DNA from: Myrmaecium sp. VS I D KN 1
Lineage: Eukaryota > Ascomycota > Dothideomycetes > Valsariales > Valsariaceae
NCBI GenBank assembly: GCA_019775845.1
Contig: JADQAV010000017.1
Location: 1 to 64,000, forward strand
DNA: 64,000 nt
Reading direction: 5' to 3'
Made by a program: the position numbers and the translations under genes. Below the pieces are notes generated by a model. That model saw only the letters and a program-made list of their open reading frames with translations. It had not been told where the DNA came from and searched no databases. Each line of letters starts with the position of its first letter. The first letter of the stretch is position 1. Below are positions 20,290-29,631 of this stretch, in pieces.

Positions 20290-21941
20290 ATGTCGCTCAC
20301 CTTCTCCCAAGACATGCTCACCAACACCGAAAAGGGCCACCAGCCCGCCTCCGCGCGCATCCCCTCCATCGCCCGGCCCTTCGTCAGCGAACGTGCGAAG
20401 AAAACGCTGGACCTGGTACATCAACCCCATCCCTCCATCCCTCAACTCTCCTCGCCGCCAAACCATCCCGCTAACCAAACACCCCTGGCCAGGTCGAGAA
20501 ATTCGTCGAGGAAGACTGCATCCCCGCCGACGCCGTCTACCTGCAGCAGATCGGCGCGACAACCGCGGAGCGCTTCGCCGCGCACCCGCCCGTGATCGAG
20601 GACCTGAAGAAAAAGGCCAAGGCGCTGGGGCTGTGGAATCTCTTCCTGCCCAAGGGCCACTTCAAGGAGGGCGCCGGGTTCAGCAATCTCGAGTACGGGC
20701 TGATGGCGGAGTGGCTGGGGAAGAGCCGGGTGGCGAGCGAGGTGAGGATTTGCTTTCCCTTCTGTAGGTGGTGGGGAACGTACCGAGGCTAATGGGGGAG
20801 ACGGCGTGGGCAGGCGACTAACTGCGCGGCCCCGGATACGGGGAATATGGAGGTTCTCGCGAAGTATGGCACCGAGGCGCAGAAGCAGCGGTGGTTGACC
20901 CCGTTGCTGGAGGGGCGGATTCGATCCGCGTTCCTGATGACGGAGCCGGATGTGGCGTCGAGTGATGCGACGAATATCGGGTTGAGCATGCGGAGGGAGG
21001 GGGAGGAGTGGGTGTTGAATGGCTCTGTAAGGCATCCCTTCCCCAGTTCGTTCCCAAAACGACGCCGACTAACATTTCACGACTAGAAATGGTGGTCCAG
21101 CGGCGCCGGCGACCCGCGCTGCGAGATCTACATCGTCATGGGCAAGACCTCCCCGGACCACCCGAACGTCTACAAGCAGCAGTCCGTCATCCTCGTCCCG
21201 GCGGACACGCCCGGCATCACGGTACACCGGATGCTCTCCGTCATGGGCTTCGACGACGCGCCCCACGGCCACGGCCACATCTCCTTCCACGACGTCCGCG
21301 TGCCCGCCGCCAACATCGTCCTCGGCGAGGGCCGCGGGTTCGAGGTGATCCAGGGCCGACTGGGACCGGGCCGGATCCACCACGCGATGCGCTGCATCGG
21401 CCAGGCCGAGAAGGCGCTCGAGTGGTTCCTGGCCCGGATCAACGACGAGCGGAAGCGGCCGTTCGGCAAGCTGTTGGCCGAGCACGGCGTCCAGCTGGAG
21501 CGCGTCGCCCGGTCCCGGATCGAGATCGATGCCGCCCGGCTCGCCGTGCTCAACGCCGCGCTCCGCATCGACGAGGCCGACGCCAAGGGCGCCCTCAAGG
21601 AGATCGCCGAGGTGAAGGTCCAGGTGCCGGCCATGCTGCTCGCCGTCGTCGACCGCGCCATCCAGGCCTACGGCGGCGCCGGCGTCAGCCAGGAGACCCC
21701 GCTCGCGAGCATGTACGCCCAGGGCCGCACGATGCGCATCGTCGACGGGCCGGACGAGGTGCACGTCCTCCAGCTCGGCCGGAACGAGAACAAGCGGGGC
21801 AAGGCGCTGCAGCGGCGGCTGGCCGCCCAGCGGGAGCGCGAGGCCCAGCTCTTCGCCCAGTACGGGATGACGAAGCGGGACCCGTTGCAGCTGGATCGGG
21901 TGAGTGGCGGTGGTGGGAAGAAGGGGACGTCGAAGCTGTAA
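20290..21941 (+). CDS. acyl-CoA dehydrogenase with peroxisomal SKL tail
   Basis: Four exons (20290-20415, 20493-20741, 20814-21026, 21087-21941) encode 480 residues. The N-terminal helical domain includes [19 protein letters not shown] and [14 protein letters not shown]. The FAD/substrate region has [35 protein letters not shown] and [11 protein letters not shown]. The C-terminal helical domain contains [23 protein letters not shown]-like [28 protein letters not shown] and [10 protein letters not shown]. This is the ACAD10/11-like branch, catalysing alpha,beta-dehydrogenation of acyl-CoA. The last three residues are Ser-Lys-Leu, a canonical PTS1, pointing to the peroxisome rather than the mitochondrion. 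All three introns are phase 0, 60-77 nt. It converges with the FMN oxidase gene, stops 112 bp apart. Confidence 0.93.
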
Positions 21942-22053
21942 GCCACTACTGAAAGACGTTTTATTGGAATGGAGAAATTCTATCTACTGTCCAGAGTGCT
22001 GCCCTGCAGCTTGGGTGTATCGTGAATTCGATCGTTTTCCCATGCCCTGCCTC

Positions 22054-23385
22054 TCACAGCTCGTCCTCCCTCACCAGCACATCCCTATCCACCTCGTCCA
22101 GCCCCCGCAAGCCAGCCAGATGCATATTCATCACCAAATCGCCGCACGTCGCCCGGAGCACATGCCGCACGCCCTCCTCCCCACCCATCGCCAAGCCGTA
22201 CGCATACGGCCGGCCAAGCAGCACGCACTTGGCCCCCAACGCCAGCGCCTTCAGCGCGTCCGCGCCGCCGCGCACGCCCGAGTCGAACAGCACCTCCAGC
22301 CGATCGCCCACCGCGTCCACGATCCGGGGCAGCACGCTCAGGCTGCCCGCCCCGCCGTCCGTCTGCCGGCCGCCGTGGTTGGAGACGACGATGCCAGTGA
22401 TCCCGGGCGTGGCGGCGGCCCGTCGCGCGTCCGCCACGCTTTGGATCCCCTTGAGCACGATGGGCCCGTCCCAGTGCGTCCGCAGGAAGGCGAGGTCGTC
22501 CCAGCTGTGGGCGTGCCCTGGGAAGACGAGGTGCGCCCATTCGCGCGCTGCGGGGCCGAGGTCGTGTTTTTGTGCGCTCGTCGCCGTCTGTCCCTCCCCG
22601 TCCTTACCTTCCTCGCCCTCCTCATCTTCAGCTTTCCGCCCATACACATCCACACCATGCGCCTCCTGAAACTTCCGGCGGAAGACCGGGTCCGTAAACC
22701 CAATCTCCACACCGATCGTATCCGGCCGCAGAAACGGGTTATACCCATTATCCAGATCCCCCGGCCGCCAGCCAAGCACGTACGTGTCAAGCGTGACGAA
22801 GAGCGCGGTGTAGCCAGCGGCGCGCGCGCGCCGGAGCAGCGACGCCGTCACGTCATCGTGCGTGCGGGGCGGCCAGTAAAGCTGGAACCATCGCGGGCCG
22901 TTGTCCCCGCTGGCCGCCGCCACGTCCTCGATCGACGCCGACGCCGCGGTGGACAGGATGTAGGGGATGCCCAGCCGGGCGGCCGCGCGCGCCGACGCCA
23001 TCTCCCCGTCCGGGTGGAAGATCGTCTGCACCCCGATGGGCGCCAGGGCGATGGGGAAGGGGATGGTCTGGCCCAGGACGCGGGCGGTGGTGTCTGGGTA
23101 GCGCTCCTTGCCGTCGTCGTCCCGTCGTGAAGGTACCAGCCGCCGCGGCACGATGGAGTACCGTGTGAAGGCGGCGCGGTTTTTGGTGTAGGTTTCGCCT
23201 GTGCTGCAGTTCCCTTGCAGGTAGGCCCAGCTGCTGGCGGGCAGGACGGCGTGGGCGTGCTGCTCCCAGTCCAGCGCGTGGAAGGTGAATGGGGGACGGG
23301 CGGAGTGGAGGCCGGCGGCGAAGACTTCGGATTGGTAGGTGAGTATTTGGTCGTTGGGTGAGGGTGAGGGGGTAGGGTGGGTCAT
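22054..23385 (-). CDS. FMN-dependent 2-hydroxyacid oxidase, lactate 2-monooxygenase-like
   Basis: A 443-residue intronless protein. FMN- and substrate-binding family motifs appear in order: YLQGNCSTGETYTKNRAAF, PFPIALAPIGVQTIFHPDGE, YILSTAASASIEDVA, RWFQLYWP, LFVTLDTYVLGWRPGDLDNG, PIVLKGIQSVADA, IVVSNHGGRQTDGGAGSL (catalytic His and substrate-binding Arg) and VLFDSGVRGGADALKALALG. The LGWRPGDLDNGY segment is closer to lactate 2-monooxygenases than to glycolate oxidase. The enzyme oxidises a small 2-hydroxyacid; the substrate is not readable from sequence. A disordered acidic insertion (AEDEEGEEGKDGEG, about 265-280) interrupts the barrel at loop 4, a common site. No signal peptide or PTS1; the terminal EDEL is not preceded by secretory features. 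Confidence 0.92.
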   Translation of the reverse strand: MTHPTPSPSPNDQILTYQSEVFAAGLHSARPPFTFHALDWEQHAHAVLPASSWAYLQGNCSTGETYTKNRAAFTRYSIVPRRLVPSRRDDDGKERYPDTTARVLGQTIPFPIALAPIGVQTIFHPDGEMASARAAARLGIPYILSTAASASIEDVAAASGDNGPRWFQLYWPPRTHDDVTASLLRRARAAGYTALFVTLDTYVLGWRPGDLDNGYNPFLRPDTIGVEIGFTDPVFRRKFQEAHGVDVYGRKAEDEEGEEGKDGEGQTATSAQKHDLGPAAREWAHLVFPGHAHSWDDLAFLRTHWDGPIVLKGIQSVADARRAAATPGITGIVVSNHGGRQTDGGAGSLSVLPRIVDAVGDRLEVLFDSGVRGGADALKALALGAKCVLLGRPYAYGLAMGGEEGVRHVLRATCGDLVMNMHLAGLRGLDEVDRDVLVREDEL

Positions 23386-24512
23386 GGCGGAGGAGGATTC
23401 AATCGATCACTGGGGTTTTTGCTGAAGAGGGTGGATATGGAGGAGGACGGTGGAGGGGAATGGTGTGGATATGCCTTTTGTTGTTTTGAGACTGAAGAGA
23501 GAGAGAGAGAGAGAGATCGTGAATCTTTTATAGAGAGACAAAGGCGCTCACAGCAATCAGGTTTGAAGTATATGCAGCAGGGGTTTCACTTCACCAATGC
23601 ATGATCCCTCTGATGCCGGTGTCTCCCGTGGAAGTTAATCGAGTCGAGTCGTGTCGTCGGACAGTGACGACATCGTCCATCGCCCCCAGGTCCCACAAAA
23701 AAGCAAAGCTGCAGCTCCGGCTTCCGCCCGCGTCAAACCGCCTTCCATGTAAACATCCCTTGCTCCAACAAATATGCCGAGCCCTGTTGTTCTTCCGCAC
23801 TTCCGTTGTCTCTATGAGAGATCACAAGGCGGAGGGACCGAAACCTGGCAGAAGTCCTTGATTTGTAAAGCTTCATATTCAAAGAAGGCTGTCAGGTTCA
23901 AAGTCTCCATATCGCTTATCCTTGCTCCCGGTTCCCGGCAAGCTCGGCAAGCGGATGGATCCACATATAAGGCTCGGATGCCGGAGACAAGACAACCTCA
24001 CAGGACGTTCAGCCGAACTCCGCAGACATTAAAATAAAGAAATCAAAGCAAAAGTTGAACAATGAGGTTTTGGTTAACTATATATACTATGGTATTCCAA
24101 TAAAAAGAAGGGGGTATCAATGCCATCCCAGCCCAAAACGTCAATTGCAAAAAGTATATAGAAATTAGGACAAACGGTCTCCAAAGGGATAGCCAAGATT
24201 TCTGTAGTACGCCGGGATGAAAATGAGAGAATTAGAAATTAATGTTCGGTAAGACTGGTCCATCTCCCCCAAGCAAATGCCCTGAACAATTTATAAAGCA
24301 GAAATAAGGAATGAAAGAGAAAAAAGCCGCGATATCAAGAAGCCATGCCATGAAGGAAAAAAACACTGTAAGATATGTCGGAGACACATGCCGAAGCTTT
24401 AGGTCGGATCCAGAGCCAAGCAGACAGCGGACATCTTCAGCCGGAGAGAAGAGAATGGGAAATTCAGGTGGACAAGCAATGGAACCGGTCATCTCCAGGC
24501 CATCGTACAGGC
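23386..24512. other. intergenic region with AG microsatellite
   Basis: (GA)n lies at about 23495-23518, within the probable leader or promoter of the FMN oxidase. From about 24040 the DNA is AT-richer. No gene recognised. Confidence 0.45.
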
Positions 24513-26600
24513 CTAAAACATTTCGTCCTCGGCCGTTTGCTCCTGCTCGGACGCGCGCTGAGTTTGCAACATGTTCGTATCCGCATAACCGTACGCGAAC
24601 ACCGCTTCCATACGCGCGCCCACGCTGACCACGTACCGTTCCTCGGCGAGGGGGTCCTGGTCCAGCATGTCGCGCACCCATGGTCGCAACTCCATGAGTG
24701 CTGGCCTCGACTCGCTCTCCCCCTCGACCGCGTCAGCCAGCTCCTGAAGCCAGTCCCATGCCTCTAGTAACCGCTCGTCTTTGATGGCGAGTTGGTTGTA
24801 TAGCTCGGCGATCTGCTCGTCGCGCTCGTTGATGGACTCGGCGTAGCTGGCGTTGGCCTGGCGATAGAGCTTGACACGCGTCATGTGCTCGATGATAATG
24901 CGCTCGTGCGCGCGGAGGTCGCGTTGGAGGTTCTCTACGACCGTATCGGCATCCAGAGCTGCTTGTAGGTCCTGCAGCTGGCGCTCGCTCGCCTTGAGGG
25001 CGATGATGCGGTTCGAAGCCTTGATGTGCTCCGCCCGAAGCTTGCCAAGCTCGGCACCGTGGTCCATCTCCTCTTTGAGGAGGGCTGTGTCGAGTTGGTT
25101 GTTTTCCGCACGCAGCTCGTAGTTTTCCTTCCTCAGCTTCGCGTTTTCCTCGGCGAGTTTGCCCACCTCATCAATGTCGGGAACGACAGCAGCAGAGTCG
25201 CCAGTCTCCACTGCTTGCAGCCTTGACCTTAGCCGTTGGACCTCGTGTTCAAGTTCACTTGCCCGCTCCTCGGATGCAGACCTCTCGCCCTTAAGCTCGA
25301 GGATCTCATGCACCTGCCGATTGGCCTCCAGAGATAGGAGCCGAGTGTCGACGAGAATATAATGCACCAGGAGGGCCATCCGATCCACCCGGTCTGCCCA
25401 CTCCTCAACGTCCGTGGGGTCGTTGAAAGTGTCATCGTCCAGCAAACGCCAGAAGGTCTCCTTCTCCTCGTCAAGCTCAGCGCGGAAGTCGTCCTTGTAG
25501 CGCTTGTGTTGCTTGCATTCGGCCTCAGCGAGGTCGCGTTCGGCGTATGCGGCCATTAGACGCTTCTCCGTGACAGCTTGGCGCACCTCCGCCTCCTCGA
25601 GATGGTCCTCGCATTGGGCGAGCTTGTCTTCGGCGCGCTTGCAGCGGGCCTCGGAGGTCTCCAGCTGCCTGTTGCTGGTTGTGAGCTCGTCTTGGATCTG
25701 CGATATAAGGGCCTGCTTGGCCGTAGCCGCGTCTTCAGCCTCGTTTCTTTTCGCTTCAAGTTGTTTCACTTGTTCCGTGGTGCCGTCGACAATGGTACGC
25801 AGCTCTGCCACAGTTGTCGTTTGCTTATCCGCTTCTGCGACAGTGCTTGCCAGGAAGTCCTCAAAGGTTTTGTTCGCGGAAGTGAGTTGTTCCTCACGAT
25901 TCCTTAACGATTCCCGGAGCTCTTCCAAGGTCTCTTGCTGCTCTTTAGCTTCCGCTTCATGTTGCTCCTTGAGCTGTTTATAATCGGTTTGCATTTGAAG
26001 GACCAGGGCTTCGGCTTCGGCGGCTTTAGTTTCCAGACTAGTGACATATCCTTGCTGCTTGGTGCATTTGGCTTTGGTTTTCATGAAACGGCTAACCAGA
26101 CTCTTCATTGCCGGGCTGTGACTGTTGCGGAGCTTCTTTATCTCCTTGGCTTGCCTTTGGATGATCGCTTGGAGCGCTTTCACCTTGATTTTGGCTACTG
26201 CTGCTTCCTTTCGTGCCTTCTTCGCTGATGTGGTCTTTGAAGCTTTCCTCGTTGGCTTAGCCACAGGTTGCTGCGAAGTGTGGGTTTCATTGACGTGAAT
26301 GTTGCGTTCCTTGCATGAATGACATTTGCTCACTCGTGACTGTCTGCAGATTGAGTTGTCAGAGCCATCGTGTCGCTCGCTGTCATATGCATTGCTCAGC
26401 AAGTATGCTTGAAGGTGTGCAGCAACGTGTCGGATAGAGATGAGGAAGATAACAGAAGCGTAAAGACAGAGGCCGAAGAATAATTTGTCGATCAGGGACA
26501 TGCTTGTCTGCGTTGCTGAGTCCGTAAGGCCCAGCAGGCTTGTCTTGGAGAAATCGAAGGCCACAGCCCAAAGCAGAAAGAGAAGGATCGCGAGGAACAT
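24513..26600 (-). CDS. membrane-anchored coiled-coil protein (695 aa), unknown function
   Basis: An intronless frame. Two hydrophobic segments open the protein: FLAILLFLLWAVAF (about 2-15) and LFFGLCLYASVIFLISI (about 40-57), which could form a signal-anchor plus second membrane helix. After a Cys-containing patch (CRQSRVSKCHSCKERN) and a Lys-rich segment (KPTRKASKTTSAKKARKEAA, about 118-137), a long coiled coil fills about residues 150-640, with heptad-like E/K/L/Q spacing, for example LRESLRNREEQLTSANKTF and LRKENYELRAENNQLDTALL. The C-terminus is short and acidic. I do not recognise a family; the layout suggests a tether or organiser on an internal membrane, but that is inference. Confidence 0.8.
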   Translation of the reverse strand: MFLAILLFLLWAVAFDFSKTSLLGLTDSATQTSMSLIDKLFFGLCLYASVIFLISIRHVAAHLQAYLLSNAYDSERHDGSDNSICRQSRVSKCHSCKERNIHVNETHTSQQPVAKPTRKASKTTSAKKARKEAAVAKIKVKALQAIIQRQAKEIKKLRNSHSPAMKSLVSRFMKTKAKCTKQQGYVTSLETKAAEAEALVLQMQTDYKQLKEQHEAEAKEQQETLEELRESLRNREEQLTSANKTFEDFLASTVAEADKQTTTVAELRTIVDGTTEQVKQLEAKRNEAEDAATAKQALISQIQDELTTSNRQLETSEARCKRAEDKLAQCEDHLEEAEVRQAVTEKRLMAAYAERDLAEAECKQHKRYKDDFRAELDEEKETFWRLLDDDTFNDPTDVEEWADRVDRMALLVHYILVDTRLLSLEANRQVHEILELKGERSASEERASELEHEVQRLRSRLQAVETGDSAAVVPDIDEVGKLAEENAKLRKENYELRAENNQLDTALLKEEMDHGAELGKLRAEHIKASNRIIALKASERQLQDLQAALDADTVVENLQRDLRAHERIIIEHMTRVKLYRQANASYAESINERDEQIAELYNQLAIKDERLLEAWDWLQELADAVEGESESRPALMELRPWVRDMLDQDPLAEERYVVSVGARMEAVFAYGYADTNMLQTQRASEQEQTAEDEMF

Positions 26601-27156
26601 TTGGAGATGGTGAATGTGATGAGAGGAAAAGGAAAGAAGTATAAAAGGGCTCGGAGGTTATCGAAGATGTTTATAGGGGTTGTCGAAAGAGGATTGAGGA
26701 GGAGTGGACGAAATGTCAGTATCAAAATAAGCTTCCAGCTGGAAATGGAGAGTTCGCGACTTTGAAAGTAGTCGAAGTCGAGAAGCTCAGATTGACGGTG
26801 TAGTGGAAAGAAGAGAAAGGGTGGTAGAGCGGCGGAGGACGGTTCTTTTAAAGACGGGTAGCGCACGTCGACAGGACTGTGACAGGATTAATGACTGCGG
26901 CTGCGTTTGCAGCGACATCCTCCTCCTCTCCCCCACGGTCAGGAAACCATGACGCAGCCAATCACAGCCAATTCATCTGTGAAGTGGTTGCTTCTTTTGC
27001 TGGCCCCCTCATAACTGGACAGCACGGATTGAATCGCCTTTCCTATTGGAGCACGGTAGGGGCGCGTTTTGTGGAAGCTGCCACGCATTTCGCTCATAGA
27101 AACCGCCGCAAGCCAGGGACAGCTGGAGGCAATGATGTTAGCTTGGTCGCCAATTA
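26601..27156. other. intergenic region, no gene seen
   Basis: The promoter side of the coiled-coil gene. Short frames only, none with family features. Confidence 0.4.
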
Positions 27157-27756
27157 TTAAATCAATATGTTAAGCTCCCACTTAGCGGTGATGTTGCTAC
27201 GACGCCAAACTTCACATTGAAGTTGTCCGTCACCGTCACCGTCCGCGTCGCCCCGCGCGCTGTCAACGGCTAGGACCATGTTCCGCAGTCGAACCAAAGG
27301 AACCTGAACCAGCGGCGGGAACTTGTATGTACCTAGACTGTGGCTGTTGTCAGTAATCAATGCCGGTGAGAGAGGATCAAATTCATTCGTAGGCCCAACT
27401 TGGAATCGAATAGTCGTCAACCTCCAACAAGAGCCAGCAGAGCATCGCAAACACGGCAATATGAGATTTGGAACAGCAGCATATTTCGCTCGCAAACTCT
27501 GATATTGTAACCGCAAGAGCAAGGAAACGACCTGGTTGGAAAAAGATTTGGAAAATAGCTCAGAGACCACAAGGAAAGACGAGAAAAAGCCCCAAATGTG
27601 TGTCCGTGCCATGGAAAAGAAGCCCACCAGTAGAGCTGTAAGCCAAATGCCGTCCGCTATATCAATCGGAGCCCACAATGCAAGAAACCACTCCGCCTTC
27701 CTCAGTCCCATCATGAGGATAGAACAAATGGAAATAGGAATTAGGGGCCACTTCAT
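27157..27756 (-). CDS. possible small membrane protein (199 aa)
   Basis: An open frame with two hydrophobic segments near its start (PLIPISICSILMMGL at about 4-18, and a longer one at about 30-68 containing WLTALLVGFFSM), then a soluble part with no known motif and an Asp/Gly run (DADGDGDG). Orientation and the hydrophobic hairpin layout echo the neighbouring coiled-coil gene, so it may be a truncated relative or a lineage-specific gene. Codon character is weak and an intron could be hidden. It may equally be non-coding. Confidence 0.35.
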   Translation of the reverse strand: MKWPLIPISICSILMMGLRKAEWFLALWAPIDIADGIWLTALLVGFFSMARTHIWGFFSSFLVVSELFSKSFSNQVVSLLLRLQYQSLRAKYAAVPNLILPCLRCSAGSCWRLTTIRFQVGPTNEFDPLSPALITDNSHSLGTYKFPPLVQVPLVRLRNMVLAVDSARGDADGDGDGQLQCEVWRRSNITAKWELNILI

Positions 27757-27902
27757 CCTTCTCTTCGCTCGGGATATGACCTAAGACCCAGTAAAATGAC
27801 TAATGAAAAAAAAGGTGAATTTATGTGGAATCGTGAATCGTGAATTCGTTTGATCTCATAGTTCGCTTTTCGTGTTTTTCTTGAAGGGTAAAAAGAAAGA
27901 AA

Positions 27903-28741
27903 TCAAGGCTCGCCAAAGAGTCTGGCTGTAATGTCGCCCATGTAAGCTTCCTCAAGCTCATAGTCCTCACCGTTGTTCTTGTCAATACCAACGAATTCAA
28001 ATGCTGATACGACCTGGTCTACGTCAAATCCCATTTCCGTGAAACGGTCAATCAGATCCTTATTATAACCGTGATACCTGGCGGTGCTGTTAATATATCG
28101 TTCGTAAGCGAGATCAGAATGACATACGCCTCCAGCTTGGTCTTCTCTGCCTCCTCCTCCTTGGCCCGTTGCGCCTTCTGCTTTAAGGTCTCTGCCGTGG
28201 CGCCGCCACTGCCTTCGGCATTTTCCTTCTTCGGAGCACCGGCGTATTTGACGGCCCACTCCCGGGCAACGTGCTCGAACTCGCGGGGATTGCGGAGGAG
28301 CATTCCAGCAACCTCGGCGTCTTGGGGGTCCTTGGGCTCTGGGGAGCTGAGAAGGGATTGTAGCGATATAAGAGAGGATTTGATGGTCAAAACGGGGGAC
28401 CAGTGTGAGGACAGTGTATCAAGACAGATGGCACCCTGCGCTTGGTCAGAATACGCTCGTAAGAAGTCTCCTGGGAAACGTACAGTTACGCTGGAAATGT
28501 TAGGATGCCAGATCTTAGTTTCGAACTTCATGACCGGCGGCTTGAAGGGATAATCGGCGGGGATCTTGATGTCAACTAGATATGTGCCGCCTTCATATGG
28601 CGTGTCTGGCGGGCCCTGGAACCTCCCCCGCAGGTGTGTCAGGTCGTCTTCATTAGGCACCTCGACGTAGATCTGCGTCTTGTCATCGGCCTCGATTTCC
28701 TTGATCTCCTTCGCGATACGCCGCAGACGGTTCGAGGCCAT
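27903..28741 (-). CDS. UBC1: ubiquitin-conjugating enzyme E2, Ubc1/UBE2K type with UBA domain
   Basis: Three exons (28741-28484, 28435-28128, 28077-27903) encode 246 residues. The UBC domain (about 1-150) has TPYEGGTYLVDIKIPADYPF, WHPN (HPN at 79-81) and the catalytic cysteine in GAICLDTL (Cys90). Intron 1 (48 nt) falls four residues before the catalytic Cys. A charged linker (KENAEGSGGATAETLKQKAQ) leads to a C-terminal UBA domain (about 192-246: DLIDRFTEMGFDVDQVVSAF), spliced on through a phase-2 50-nt intron (KLEA|YHGYNKD). An E2 plus UBA is the Ubc1/UBE2K architecture, which makes Lys48-linked chains for proteasomal degradation. It is head to head with RPT2. Confidence 0.94.
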
Positions 28742-29631
28742 GGTGAGACTGTATGTATGAGATGTTGGGCGTGAAACGATCGGAGAGGTCTAGGAAAATT
28801 GTCGGCGGAAAGACCTAGTCGGAGAGCAATCAAGAACTCGAATTCGAATGCAGCTGCGAGAATCGGCCGAACGTCAGCCTTGGACGAGGCAGAAGCGTGG
28901 AGGCGGAGTCACGCGAGGATGCGAAACGGTAGACACAGGCCAATGAGCGAGCAAGGTAATGGGTTCTAAATTTCCTTCGTGAGTGTCTCCTACGCGATAT
29001 ACACACGTCGACAGACAGCGGGGAGTAGCAGCTGTGAAATCGTCGCTGACGAGCAAAGTAAGAGAAGGACGAGGAGGAGGAGGGGCTGGTCTATCGTTCT
29101 ATCGAGACGGATAGAAGATGGTGGGGCTGGCCGCTGCTATTTGGAGGAGAGAACGGCGGGGCGGATGGTGGACCAGTTCGAACGCAAGTGAAGGCGGCAC
29201 GGTATTGTATAGACGAGGTTCAGCAGTGGAGATCGAGCGGGTGCCGAACTGCAGAGAGACTGTGTATGTACTAATAGTCGTCAAGACTCGGTTTGCTCGT
29301 TCGACGTGTCGGCCTATCTGTGGCTTTCCTGGGGAAGTTCGTCGTCGTCGTGAGGCGCGCGAAAGGCAGGCAGGGCAGCCAAGCCATGACGACCGTGCAG
29401 AGGTGTGTCAGCACCGACCAACCTGAACGTTGGCGTCGGCAATCCGAAAGCTCAAGCTGAGGTGAACACCACCGACACTGTCACAACATTCTCGTCTTCA
29501 TCCCATTCTGCCACGCCTCTACGACCCATCACAGAAGCTACGCTGCTCTCCCGTAGCATACGTCCCGGGCCCAAACGAGACATTCTCGTGTACCTAATTT
29601 ACAGTAGCACCGGCCGCAGGCAGTCGCCAGG
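28742..29631. promoter_or_regulatory. divergent promoter region of UBC1 and RPT2
   Basis: 890 bp between the two start codons. No further gene. I looked for the Rpn4 proteasome element GGTGGCAAA on both strands and did not see an exact copy. Confidence 0.5.

Noticed and set aside
22054-22066. C-terminal EDEL of the FMN oxidase as an ER-retention signal
   Set aside because: There is no signal peptide and the family is cytosolic or peroxisomal; the resemblance to HDEL/KDEL is chance.
28742-29631. Rpn4/PACE element in the UBC1-RPT2 promoter
   Set aside because: No exact GGTGGCAAA or complement was seen.
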